Below are positions 54,763 through 62,745 of a stretch of 64,000 bases of DNA, one piece after another. This DNA comes from Methanomicrobium antiquum (GTDB taxonomy: Archaea > Halobacteriota > Methanomicrobia > Methanomicrobiales > Methanomicrobiaceae), in the NCBI RefSeq assembly GCF_029633915.1, contig NZ_CP091092.1, positions 620,001 through 684,000 of the forward strand, given 5' to 3'. The translations under genes were made by a program, and so were the position numbers. The notes under the pieces were generated by a model that saw only the letters and a list, made by a program, of their open reading frames with translations, was not told the origin of the DNA and did no database searches. Every line of letters begins with the position of its first letter. Within the stretch, counting starts at the first letter, position 1.

Positions 54763-54927
54763 TAAAGGCAATTTAAATCCGGCATTTAATTTAGAAAATC
54801 CGGATTCCGGGTTTATTTAATTTACAATTATTAAACTAACATTTAATGGCAAAGTTATCATTTTACAAAAGCCTGATCTTGTATAAAAAGAAAAGTTGAT
54901 ATCTGTAATTTAAAATATGTAATTTTT

Positions 54928-56256
54928 CTACAATGAATCATTATACCTTTTTACAAGACTGTATGCAGAATCAGATGCTTTTTTGCAGATTTCCTCTTCA
55001 TTTGGAATAAATCCGTCATGCATTAAAACACGACCGTTGCAGATTACTGTATCAACAGCGTTTGAGTTTGCCGAATACACAATATTTGATTCCCAGTTAA
55101 ATAGCGGAGTCATACAGGGAGTTTTTGTGTTTATCAGAACAATATCTGCTTCTGCTCCTGTTTTTAGTTCTCCCTCTCCAAAGCCAAGAGCTTTTTTGCC
55201 TGCCGATGTTGCCATTTTAAGTGTTTCATGAGCCGGAAGAACAGTATCTGAATTCCAGAAGAACTTCTGAAGAAGTGCCGCGGTTTTCATCTCTTCTAAA
55301 ATGTCTAAGTTGTTGTTTGACGAACATCCGTCTGTTCCAAGAGTTACATTAACCCCGCTGTCAATGAGTTTTTGGTATGGCATTGCCCGGTTTACTGCCA
55401 GTTTCATATTAGAAACGGGATTGTGTGCGACAAAAACCCCTATTTTTCCTAAAAGTTCGCATTCAGAGTCATCAAGCCAGCATCCGTGCGCCGCAACTGT
55501 TCTTTTGGATAGACATCCGCATTCGTCAAGAACTTTTGAGGGTCTTTTGTTGTTTTGTTCGATGCAGTCTTTGACCTCCTGTTCGGTCTCGCTTAAGTGG
55601 ATATGTATTCCAATATCGTTTTCTTTCGAATATGCTGAACACCAAAGAAGGCCTTCTTTTGATACAGTATATGGTGCATGAGGTCCGACTGCGGCTTTTA
55701 TACGCGGATTGTTCATGCTTTTTATGTGTTCACACAGTTTTTCTGTTGCTTTTATCTCTGCCTCTCTCTTCTCTTCGTTTCCAAAATCTATGAATCCGTG
55801 GCAGAGGACCGCTTTTATACCTGAATCATAAACTGCACGTGCGGCCTCTTCCATAAAGAAGTACATATCGTTAAAGGCAATTGTTCCACTGCGTATCATC
55901 TCTATTGATGCAAGCATTGTCCCGTTATAGACATCTTCAGCTGAAAGGTGTGCTTCCAGGGGCCAGATTTTTTCAGAAAGCCACTCCTGAAGGTGCATAT
56001 CATCAGCATATCCGCGAAGAAGAGTCATTGCAGAATGCGTATGTGTGTTTGAAAACCCTGGTGATGCAACAGTTGATTCTCCGTCAATAATAAATTCAGG
56101 CTCTCCGTATTCTCCTGAGTATTTATCAGAAATCTCTTCAATTATTCCGGTATCGCTTACAAAAATGTCCTTTATTTTTCCGTTTACAAGCGTTTTTTTG
56201 ATGAGTATGGAATCTGTTTCATTAAAAATATCAATATCATTCATATTATCAGACAT
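54928..56256 (-). CDS. mtaD: 5'-methylthioadenosine / S-adenosylhomocysteine / 5'-deoxyadenosine deaminase
   Basis: This 442-residue amidohydrolase has the metal-binding SNTHTHSAMTLLRGYADD (HxH, about residue 70), VGPHAPYTVS, GIHIHLSETEQE and TLGTDGCSSNNNLD (the aspartate ligand). The family, MtaD/DadD, deaminates methylthioadenosine, S-adenosylhomocysteine or 5'-deoxyadenosine, by-products of SAM chemistry. Next to it, at 56602-57279, lies a phosphorylase that would use the resulting inosine derivative. The two genes point the same way, separated by 345 bp. Confidence 0.9.
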   Translation of the reverse strand: MSDNMNDIDIFNETDSILIKKTLVNGKIKDIFVSDTGIIEEISDKYSGEYGEPEFIIDGESTVASPGFSNTHTHSAMTLLRGYADDMHLQEWLSEKIWPLEAHLSAEDVYNGTMLASIEMIRSGTIAFNDMYFFMEEAARAVYDSGIKAVLCHGFIDFGNEEKREAEIKATEKLCEHIKSMNNPRIKAAVGPHAPYTVSKEGLLWCSAYSKENDIGIHIHLSETEQEVKDCIEQNNKRPSKVLDECGCLSKRTVAAHGCWLDDSECELLGKIGVFVAHNPVSNMKLAVNRAMPYQKLIDSGVNVTLGTDGCSSNNNLDILEEMKTAALLQKFFWNSDTVLPAHETLKMATSAGKKALGFGEGELKTGAEADIVLINTKTPCMTPLFNWESNIVYSANSNAVDTVICNGRVLMHDGFIPNEEEICKKASDSAYSLVKRYNDSL

Positions 56257-56601
56257 ATGTTTTTAAATCTCCTTTAAACCTTATTTTGATTTGCAATGAA
56301 AGTCAAAATTCCTGATAAACTTATCATTCACTTTTTGTATGATGAAAAAAGCTTATCATGTGCGTTTGACATGAAATTTCTCTGTAACTTACATGAAACT
56401 GTTGCAGGGAAAAAAATTATAATGGACGTTTGTTATGATAATTTAAAGTTTCATAAAGCCTTAATGAGTCTTTTTTTATGTGATGGCAATTTTAATCATG
56501 CAGTTTTTTTCATTATAACTTTTGAATTTTTTCATGATAACTTCTGAATAAACCATCTTTTTCATGAACTGAAAATTTCAAAAAATTTCATTTGTAAAAA
56601 T
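56257..56601. other. Intergenic region with repeat copy G
   Basis: This 345-bp gap has no convincing gene. A plus-strand ORF of 83 codons here overlaps the repeat and has no ribosome-binding site, so it is left out. The repeat copy G at 56372-56431 and the mtaD promoter are the contents. Confidence 0.6.
56372..56431 (+). repeat. Intergenic repeat, copy G
   Basis: This copy has GAAATTTCTCTGTAACTTA, then CATGAAACTGTTGCAGGGA and the end AATGGACGTTTG. The first and second thirds match other copies; the 3' hairpin is degraded. Confidence 0.6.
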
Positions 56602-57279
56602 TTAATAACTGCCAAACAAATCAATTACAGTCTCTAAAATATCCTCAATTCTCTTTTTGTTCTGCTGTGATCTTTTAAGTATCATCTCATATGAAATCTT
56701 ATCACTGCAAAGGCCGTTACAGTAATTATCAACCGAGCAGATTGCAGCAAACGGAATTTCAAGCTCGTTTGCAATCGCCGCCTCGCTTGCAACTGTCATT
56801 CCGACAACATCTCCTGCACCACTAAGCACCTTAATCTCAGCAGAGGTCTCAAAGCGCGGACCTGCTGTCTGTACATATGTTCCGCCTGAAATTGTGTCAG
56901 GCACATTTTCATGTATTTTTTTAATAAGTTCCTTGTCAACCGAAGGTACGGCATGGCCTATTGCGTTGTCGTGGATTGTCGGGATTAAATATGGACTGTA
57001 ATAATCATCCGGAAGAATTATACTTCCCGGCTCAATCTCTTCTTTTAGTGATCCAACAGATCCAAAAGCTATTATTTTGTCAACTCCGGATAATGCAAGC
57101 GCAGATATGCATGCCGGGAAGTTTATTTTATGCGGCGGTGTTCTAAACTGGTGGCGCATTAAAAGAGCGATTTCTCCAAGGTATACTTCTGCAGGCCCAA
57201 ATGGTGTTGCAACTGTTTTTTTCTCCAGTTCGGGAATTTCTGCATATAACAGACTGGTTCCTCCTAAAATTCCAAGCAT
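56602..57279 (-). CDS. Methylthioinosine/purine nucleoside phosphorylase (MtnP family)
   Basis: This 225-residue phosphorylase of the MTAP/PNP family has GILGGTSLLYAEIPEL at its start, the phosphate-binding region around LMRHQFRTPPHKINFPA and YVQTAGPRFETSAEIK with the usual GPRFET. It splits methylthioinosine (or methylthioadenosine) to a base and 5-methylthioribose 1-phosphate. With mtaD it forms the deaminase-first salvage path known in methanogens. The ATG at 57279, after GGTGA, is preferred over an ATG at 57300. Confidence 0.85.
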   Translation of the reverse strand: MLGILGGTSLLYAEIPELEKKTVATPFGPAEVYLGEIALLMRHQFRTPPHKINFPACISALALSGVDKIIAFGSVGSLKEEIEPGSIILPDDYYSPYLIPTIHDNAIGHAVPSVDKELIKKIHENVPDTISGGTYVQTAGPRFETSAEIKVLSGAGDVVGMTVASEAAIANELEIPFAAICSVDNYCNGLCSDKISYEMILKRSQQNKKRIEDILETVIDLFGSY

Positions 57280-57671
57280 TGACTGTTTTTCACCTTTCAT
57301 AATTGTTGGTTTTTATAGAGCATTAAAAAATCCTGAAGAACCAGAAAAAGTTACTGGTTTTTTTGTGACAGATTTTTTTGTTATATGAAGAAAAAATGAA
57401 ATTTTTATCTGCTATTATTTGATTTGTTATTAAAATCCTGATTTGTTTTTCATTAAAAAACATTCCTGAAATTCTGATTTCATGCAAATTTTCAATTAGA
57501 ATTACAAAGTAACCTTCATCTAAATTATGTTACATGAACGTTTTTTTTTAAAATTTATGCAATCAGATTTATCAGGTAGATGTGAACTTTAAAAAAAAGA
57601 CTTATATGAGCCTGATTTTAGCAGTAATCAACCAAAACAATTTATACTGTTTGTCACCCCATTATTTTTAA
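57280..57671. promoter_or_regulatory. Divergent region with degenerate repeat copy H
   Basis: The 392-bp gap contains promoters for the phosphorylase and for pncB and a degenerate repeat at 57500-57550. The last 60 bp before pncB are AT-rich with TATA-like sequences. No gene seen. Confidence 0.5.
57500..57550 (+). repeat. Intergenic repeat, copy H (degenerate)
   Basis: It has ATTACAAAGTAACCTTCAT and the closing TTACATGAACGTTTTTTTTT. The order of elements is kept but sequence is diverged. It is about 120 bp upstream of pncB, same orientation. Confidence 0.55.
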
Positions 57672-58790
57672 ATGGGAATATTTTATACTGTCAGTGATGA
57701 GCTGATAAAATCAGGTGAATGCACTGATATTTATTTTCAAAGGGCTGATGATATTTTAACAGTTGAAAATAAAAATCCAAAAGTAACTGTTGAAGTAACC
57801 GCTGCAAATCTTTCTTATGACTGGGGAATTTTCTGCGGTCTTCCTGATGTCTTAAAACTTTTAGAAGGTATCAGTGTTGATGTATTTGCAATGCAGGAAG
57901 GAAGCATCTTCTATTCCGGAGAGCCTGTTTTAAGAATAACCGGCAAATATCGCGATTTTGCAAAATATGAAACAGCACTTCTTGGATTTTTATGTCATGC
58001 TTCAGGAATTGCATCATCTGCCGCGATGATAAAAGCCTGTTCCGGTGACGTTTCTGTATTGTCGTTTGGCTCAAGACGTCAGCATCCGGCAATTTCTGCG
58101 ATGATCGAGCGTTCGGCATGGATTGGCGGAGTTGACGGGGTAAGTAACACCTGTGCACCGCCAGGAATACCGCTTATGGGAACAATGCCGCATTCTTTTG
58201 TTATGTGCTATGACAGTCCAAATGAAGCGTGGACTTCCTTTGACAGACATGCACCGCCGGAGGTTTCCAGGGTCATGCTCTCTGATACCTTCTGTGATGA
58301 AAAAACAGAGGCTCTTTCTGCGGCAAAGGCCGGAGCAACATCTGTCAGACTTGATACCCCCCGCTCACGAAGAGGTGACATGAAAGCAATAATAGAAGAG
58401 GTCAGATGGGAACTTGACGTAAACGGCTATTCTGACGTCGGAATTTTTTTATCCGGCGGTCTTACTCTGGAGGATATTATCAGTTACCGTGATATTGTTG
58501 ACGGATTCGGGGTCGGAGGAGCGATTGCAAATGCGCCTGTAATTGATTTCTCACTTGATATTGTTGATATTGAAGGAAAACCAATATCCAAGCGTGGCAA
58601 GAAGAGCGGAGTTAAGGAGGTGTATGAATTTGAGGACGGAACTCATATCATGCTTCCTTTTGGAGCATTAGTTCCTGAAAACTCAAGATCGATGCTTAAG
58701 ATATTCATAAAAGAGGGTCAGATTTTAAGTATGCCTGATATGCAAAAATCGAGAGGAAGGGTTTTATCTGCCCTTCAGAAATTCATCTGA
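57672..58790 (+). CDS. pncB: Nicotinate phosphoribosyltransferase
   Basis: This 372-residue enzyme has LLGFLCHASGIASSAAMIKA, SFGSRRQHPAISAMIERSAW (the RRQHP motif of archaeal NAPRTases, about residue 137) and DTPRSRRGD, with a barrel end VGIFLSGGLTLEDI. It converts nicotinate and PRPP to nicotinate mononucleotide in NAD salvage. No ribosome-binding site is seen before the ATG, so the mRNA may be leaderless. It ends directly against the convergent pentapeptide gene. Confidence 0.9.
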   Translation: MGIFYTVSDELIKSGECTDIYFQRADDILTVENKNPKVTVEVTAANLSYDWGIFCGLPDVLKLLEGISVDVFAMQEGSIFYSGEPVLRITGKYRDFAKYETALLGFLCHASGIASSAAMIKACSGDVSVLSFGSRRQHPAISAMIERSAWIGGVDGVSNTCAPPGIPLMGTMPHSFVMCYDSPNEAWTSFDRHAPPEVSRVMLSDTFCDEKTEALSAAKAGATSVRLDTPRSRRGDMKAIIEEVRWELDVNGYSDVGIFLSGGLTLEDIISYRDIVDGFGVGGAIANAPVIDFSLDIVDIEGKPISKRGKKSGVKEVYEFEDGTHIMLPFGALVPENSRSMLKIFIKEGQILSMPDMQKSRGRVLSALQKFI

Positions 58791-59285
58791 TTACCTTTTA
58801 TACTCTCCTTTTATCCATCTGATGTCTGTTCCTTCGATAAGTGCGTTTGTTAAATCAGCGTCTGTTAAGTCAGCTCCTCTTAAGTCTGCAAAGCTTAGGT
58901 CTGCGCCCCTTAAGTCTGTTCCTCTAAGAATTGCATAGTCAAGTTTTGCCCCTATCAGGTCTGCTTCTCTTAAGTCTGCCCCTGATAGATCTGCAAGTGT
59001 AAGCTTTGCTCCGTGAAGGTCGGCACTTCTTAAGTCAGCACCTGTAAGAATAGCTTTGTATCCGTTTATCCCTGAAAGATCTGCTCCTTCAAAGTATGCA
59101 CCGCTGTAGTCCATGTATGATATTGAGTCAGGAACTTCTGCAGTTTCTGAAGTATTTTTTAGTGAAGTGAATGTGTTGGTGTTGGCCTCAGTAATACCCA
59201 TATAGAGAAGTACATTTCCTATAACCGAGGCCATGAGTATTATTATTACTATAATAAGCAGTTTTAAAAGAGTTTTTTCTTCCAT
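58791..59285 (-). CDS. Membrane-anchored pentapeptide-repeat protein
   Basis: This 164-residue protein has one N-terminal membrane helix (about residues 7-30, rich in I, L and V). About twenty A(D/N)LxX pentapeptides follow, such as GADLRSADLHGAKLTLADLS. These form a square beta-helix. The role of such proteins is mostly unknown; some mimic DNA. The ATG at 59285 follows GAGGTCAT and is preferred over an upstream ATG at 59324. It ends one base from the convergent pncB. Confidence 0.88.
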   Translation of the reverse strand: MEEKTLLKLLIIVIIILMASVIGNVLLYMGITEANTNTFTSLKNTSETAEVPDSISYMDYSGAYFEGADLSGINGYKAILTGADLRSADLHGAKLTLADLSGADLREADLIGAKLDYAILRGTDLRGADLSFADLRGADLTDADLTNALIEGTDIRWIKGEYKR

Positions 59286-59554
59286 AAAATAAATGACCTC
59301 TTTTTTTTTAATTTTCATATGCAAAACTCATAAATTTTTTTGCATGAATAATCTGTGTTTTTTTGATTTTTTTTTAGTGTCATTTAAAGAACTGATCTTT
59401 TAGAATTTATACATTTTCTATCAGGTGATATTTTATTAATCCGGAAAAAATTGCCGGTATTTTCCTGATGAAAAATGTCATGATTTACCATGAAAAATCA
59501 AATTATGATTTTCATGAAACAGTGCATGAAAACTTTTTTTTTATGAACGTTTTT
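59286..59554. other. Intergenic region with repeat copy I
   Basis: This AT-rich gap of 269 bp contains the promoter side of the pentapeptide gene and repeat copy I at its right end. No ORF seen. Confidence 0.5.
59511..59554 (+). repeat. Intergenic repeat, copy I
   Basis: It has TTCATGAAACAGTGCATGAA, a T-run, then TTATGAACGTTTTTC. It ends at the 3' end of the next (minus-strand) gene, so it lies just downstream of that gene on the opposite strand. Confidence 0.55.
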
Positions 59555-60118
59555 CTAGATTATGAATAATTTATCCAGGAAGAACAGACAGACACAGGAT
59601 ACAACCGGAATTGTAAGATTGTCATCAACCGGAGATATTAGTTCAGCAATTCCGGCGATAACAGACAATATGACTGCAGTTATTGGCGATATGAAAAATA
59701 TTAATACGAATATTGATGCAGTGATTCCCAAAACTGTTCCTTCCAGTGATTTTTTGCCATATATTTTGTGTTTTCCAAAATTCAGACCGGCAACTGTTGA
59801 TACACTGTCAAGGACGGAGAGGACAATTATCGATGTTATTGTTATATCCTCTCCAAAGAAACGAAGGCAGAACAAAACGCCTACGAAAAAGAAAAGAGCC
59901 CCTTTTCCCGGAAATGAGCCGTCTCTTTCAAGTTTCTTAATCAGATATGAGAAAAGAGGAACATTAATTCCTCTTGATATTGCATCTGCAATTATAACTC
60001 CGGTGAATATAACGGCGATGAATGTGTATATTGAAACTTCTGTTTTTGCAATATAGATGAATGCGCAGATTAAAAGTCCGAATAAAAGATGCGAAAATTG
60101 TCTGTATGTCTCTTTCAC
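59555..60118 (-). CDS. Sec59/VTE5-family lipid or dolichol kinase-like membrane protein
   Basis: This 187-residue protein has about six membrane segments and the signatures of the CTP-dependent Sec59/DGK1/VTE5 kinases: RDGSFPGKGALFFFVG near residue 65, VLDSVSTVAGLNFGKHKI near 99, KSLEGTVLG and ELISPVDDNLTIP near the end. Members phosphorylate dolichol, phytol or diacylglycerol. In an archaeon a role in polyprenol or archaeal lipid phosphorylation is plausible. Whether it serves the glycan locus is unknown. Confidence 0.82.
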   Translation of the reverse strand: MKETYRQFSHLLFGLLICAFIYIAKTEVSIYTFIAVIFTGVIIADAISRGINVPLFSYLIKKLERDGSFPGKGALFFFVGVLFCLRFFGEDITITSIIVLSVLDSVSTVAGLNFGKHKIYGKKSLEGTVLGITASIFVLIFFISPITAVILSVIAGIAELISPVDDNLTIPVVSCVCLFFLDKLFII

Positions 60119-60323
60119 ATAATACTGTTTTTTTATTGTTTTAGTTAAAGGTGATGGTTTAAATCAGGAGTGTTTTTTTGGAAGTACTTGTCAGAAATAG
60201 GAAAAATTTAAAAAATCTTTTGAACATTAGTCTCAGGCTTTCGAATATAATTTTTGGAAATGATAAGAGTAAAACGAAACAGTATTTATTCTTAAAATTC
60301 CTATATCATAAGGCAGTAACTTC
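60119..60323. promoter_or_regulatory. Gap before tRNA-Ala
   Basis: This gap of 205 bp has no ORF. AT-rich stretches at about 60275-60310 (TATTTATTCTTAAAATTCCT) probably carry the tRNA promoter. Confidence 0.4.
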
Positions 60324-60395
60324 GGGCAGATAGATCAGGGGAAGATCGCTACCTTGGCATGGTAGAGGCCGCGGGTTCAATTCCCGCTCTGTCCA
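60324..60395 (+). tRNA. tRNA-Ala (GGC anticodon)
   Basis: The 72-nt cloverleaf has acceptor GGGCAGA/UCUGUCC with the G3-U70 pair that identifies tRNA-Ala. The anticodon stem is CUACC/GGUAG with loop UUGGCAU (GGC), and the T arm is GCGGGTTCAATTCCCGC. No intron and no encoded CCA; the discriminator base is A. Confidence 0.95.
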
Positions 60396-60599
60396 TTTAT
60401 TTTATAAAATAGATGTTAATTATGTATTTTTTATGTTCTCATTGAGAGCTTTTTTTCCATTAATCCAGACGCATTTAAGTCGTTATTTTTTATATAATCG
60501 TAATTATCAGGGTTTTACTTTTAAATGCAATCTTTTTTTTAATTCTATGGATTTCGCGTATTTTCGATTTTTCTCCATTTCTCATTTCTTCTGTACATC

Positions 60600-60613
60600 T
60601 GTGTACGTACACA
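60600..60613. promoter_or_regulatory. Perfect 14-bp palindrome, operator-like
   Basis: TGTGTACGTACACA is a perfect palindrome with TATA-like TTATAAG 12-25 bp to its right and a ribosome-binding sequence further on. This is the layout of a repressed promoter, but the ORF after it begins with ATA instead of ATG, so the gene it served may be dead. Confidence 0.45.
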
Positions 60614-60707
60614 TCCGGACACTCTTATAAGTTTTAATCTGTGGAAAAGGAGGTAAAAATAGAAAGTTCCAGAAAAAATAGACGTGTTAAGCTGAAAAGC
60701 CGGAAAA

Positions 60708-60806
60708 TTAATATCTTTTTATGTTCACTATGAGCCTGACAAATCCCATTATATCAATTACATAAACCACATGCTCAGTTTCTTCAATCTGATAAAATAT
60801 TAATAT
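60708..60806 (-). pseudogene. RelE-like toxin C-terminal relic
   Basis: The minus-strand frame reads ILIFYQIEETEHVVYVIDI and ends in a stop after IKRY. Archaeal RelE toxins have a similar strand pair ending in VYxIDI near their C-terminus. A stop stands immediately before. The first half of the gene is missing. Support is a short pattern match only. Confidence 0.45.
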
Positions 60807-60934
60807 TTAATGGCTAATTGTTATTTTATCACCATCGGTTGCCATAAGAATATTATTAGTGCAGGATGATTTTTTGTTTCATGATTGCAGAATCATATGG
60901 TATGAATAGTCAAAAGCGTCTTCTAATCAGCCTC

Positions 60935-61201
60935 TTAACTTATAACATTCATCATGCTTCTGTATCCTTCGCCTTTTAAATCATCACAGACTACTTCTGT
61001 TACGTCTTTTAATGACACTTCTTCTGTTGAACGTGTCAATGTGCAAAACGCTCTTGCAGGGGATTTAATGTATTTTTCCCCATGTAAAAATGCAACAGAG
61101 TGAACACAAAAACGGCATTTTTCAACATTTTCAGATTTATCAGGCAGACATTTAACAAATCCTTTTTCTGCTTTTAGGGTTCTTGTTGATTTTTCAGTCA
61201 T
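60935..61201 (-). CDS. Small cysteine-containing protein of unknown function
   Basis: This 88-residue protein is not assigned to a family. It has cysteines in KCRFCVHSVAFLHG (CxxC) and at about residues 18, 53 and 72, which may bind a metal. Its start overlaps the end of the YkgJ-like gene by 8 bp, so the two form an operon and may act together. Confidence 0.65.
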   Translation of the reverse strand: MTEKSTRTLKAEKGFVKCLPDKSENVEKCRFCVHSVAFLHGEKYIKSPARAFCTLTRSTEEVSLKDVTEVVCDDLKGEGYRSMMNVIS

Positions 61202-61682
61202 ATTCTTCTAAAATATAGTTTTTTTCTGCAAGCTTTGACTGCATATTCTTCTTCCATGCTGATATATCATCGATTGGATATGTCATAATATCCTCATTCC
61301 AGATATTTTTGAGATTTTCATCCTTTGAAATAAGAGTGCTTTTTCCCTTAACTTCTCCGGCATAATTTTTGTTCCGGTCAAATATTTTAAAGATGCAGCA
61401 TTTGAATTTTTTGCAAAACGAAGGTGCGGTGTCGTGAACAGCACAGAGATAATTTCCTGATTCATCTTTATCCATTAAAAAAGGGCACCATTCCTTTGGT
61501 GTCTCTCTTTCATCAACAGAAAAATCATCTCTGTATTTTCGCATGACAACAGGATAAAAAACTTCGTTTGCAAGTTCATGTACGGCAACAAATCTGTCCG
61601 GACCCATATGTCCGGTGATTTTCACATATCTCCCCATGCCCATGCAGCATCTTCCGCAGAGAGTGCATACAAATTCAGCCAT
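61194..61682 (-). CDS. YkgJ-family cysteine cluster protein
   Basis: This 162-residue protein begins MAEFVCTLCGRCCMGMG (C6, C9, C12, C13), with further cysteines in EWCPFL, LCAVHDTAPSFCKKFKCC. This is the YkgJ/CxxCxxCC pattern of proteins thought to bind zinc or an iron-sulfur cluster. Function is unknown. It overlaps the small Cys protein gene that follows. Confidence 0.8.
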   Translation of the reverse strand: MAEFVCTLCGRCCMGMGRYVKITGHMGPDRFVAVHELANEVFYPVVMRKYRDDFSVDERETPKEWCPFLMDKDESGNYLCAVHDTAPSFCKKFKCCIFKIFDRNKNYAGEVKGKSTLISKDENLKNIWNEDIMTYPIDDISAWKKNMQSKLAEKNYILEEYD

Positions 61683-61915
61683 GATTTAAATTAGGACTGC
61701 TATTTGAATTAATCATTTTGTAGACTTGACTGTTATCACAACCTGATTTGCATGTAAAATCCGTATTATGAGCGTTTTTATCGCACAAAAATGATGATTA
61801 AGTCTTTTTGGAATTTTGACTATCGTAGCAATTTAAGATTTTGAATATGAAAGCCACAAATCTGATTATAATAAAAAAAAAATGGTTGCAAAAAAAACAA
61901 AAGATAAAATTAATA
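61683..61915. other. Intergenic region with repeat fragment K
   Basis: This 233-bp AT-rich gap has one repeat fragment at 61750-61780 (GCATGTAAAATCCGTATTAT, then GAGCGTTTTTA). No ORF seen. Confidence 0.45.
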
Positions 61916-62266
61916 TTATGATGTATCTTCTGAAAATTCTTCAATTGCAAGCTGATACATCCAGTCCATTAAAAGAGGGCAGTCTTGAACACTGCACTCT
62001 TCTTCACAGCCGATGCAGGGGAGAAGGTCACCTCCGGCAAGCAAAAGTTCAGGTTCAATGGCCCGCTTTTTTGCTTTTAGAAGGTATGTTTTAACTCCGT
62101 CTGACTTGTGGTCAATTCTTTCTATTTGATCAGCATCGGTGAGCTTTTTTACAATTCTTGAACACTTTCTGCTGTCAATATTCAGAAGTTTCCATAACTC
62201 ACTCTGGAGTATACCCTTTGGATTTGACTGAATAAGTTTGAATGCTTCGTCTTCAATTTCTGACAT
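61916..62266 (-). CDS. Winged-helix regulator with C-terminal cysteine cluster
   Basis: This 116-residue protein has an N-terminal winged helix (ILQSELWKLLNIDSRKCSRI near residue 20) and a C-terminal cluster of cysteines, CIGCEEECSVQDC at about residues 83-95. The cysteines could bind a metal or an iron-sulfur cluster that senses redox state. It is of the archaeal Lrp/MarR-like type. The ATG at 62266 is chosen over a TTG three codons earlier. It follows the lsm gene in the same direction after 19 bp. Confidence 0.78.
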   Translation of the reverse strand: MSEIEDEAFKLIQSNPKGILQSELWKLLNIDSRKCSRIVKKLTDADQIERIDHKSDGVKTYLLKAKKRAIEPELLLAGGDLLPCIGCEEECSVQDCPLLMDWMYQLAIEEFSEDTS

Positions 62267-62285
62267 AACTACCAAAAAATACCTT

Positions 62286-62528
62286 TTAGATTAATGGTGC
62301 GATGGTCAGAATGTTGCTTCCACGGATTACAACAGTGCCCAGGTTTCTGCCCCTTTCACCATTTATAAATTCTGTTGCCTGATCCATCTGAATGTTTAAG
62401 TGCTCATCGACAGCGACAAGCTTTCCCTGAAGTTTTTTGCCCTCGTCTTTGATTTCAACTGTAATTTTTGAGTCAACAAGAGCTGATACTTTTTTTATCG
62501 GCAGAACAATGCTATTAACCATCGTCAT
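62286..62528 (-). CDS. Sm-like (Lsm) RNA-binding protein
   Basis: This 80-residue protein has the Sm1 motif (ITVEIKDEGKKLQGKLVAVD, then EHLNIQMDQA) and the Sm2 motif LGTVVIRGSNILTI. Lsm proteins form ring heptamers or hexamers that bind U-rich RNA. The start is the ATG at 62528 or at 62522. It is the first gene of a two-gene unit with the winged-helix regulator. Confidence 0.88.
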   Translation of the reverse strand: MTMVNSIVLPIKKVSALVDSKITVEIKDEGKKLQGKLVAVDEHLNIQMDQATEFINGERGRNLGTVVIRGSNILTIAPLI

Positions 62529-62745
62529 TTATATGGTTTGTAATGTAATTAATTATTTCCCTTATTATTTTAAAGTCCGTTCTAAGTAGTTTTTGTCAGT
62601 TACAAATCCGGCAGGAAAATGTATCTGTTAAAACTATTGCGTAAAATAGTATTGGCGTTTGCTGTAATCTATAATTCGTATGCTTATTATATACTGGCAG
62701 TTTTGATATAGATTGTTTAACAAATCTGACTTTGGGATGTTTTTC
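62529..62745. promoter_or_regulatory. Divergent promoters of lsm and hydrolase genes
   Basis: This gap of 217 bp has no gene. TTATTATATA at about 62686-62695 may be the TATA box for the hydrolase gene. AT-rich stretches on the left side serve lsm. Confidence 0.4.

Larger units (their letters stand above)
60396..60934. other. Gene-poor region with palindrome and toxin relic
   Basis: This 539-bp stretch has no intact gene. It contains the palindrome TGTGTACGTACACA at 60600-60613, a TATA-like sequence at about 60624-60630, a strong AAGGAGGT at 60647-60654 not followed by a proper start codon, and a RelE relic on the minus strand at 60708-60806. A 65-codon plus-strand ORF right after the tRNA is very unlikely to be real. 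Confidence 0.5.

Noticed and set aside
56296-56547. 83-codon plus-strand ORF
   Set aside because: It overlaps intergenic repeat copy G, has no ribosome-binding site and its product is unlike any family; the sequence is better explained by the repeat.
59562-60056. 164-codon plus-strand ORF opposite the Sec59-like gene
   Set aside because: It is antisense to a well-supported membrane protein gene with clear family motifs; its own product has no recognisable motif.
60433-60630. 65-codon plus-strand ORF after tRNA-Ala
   Set aside because: Product is a low-complexity F/S/L-rich string from AT-rich DNA, without a ribosome-binding site, and it overlaps the palindrome.
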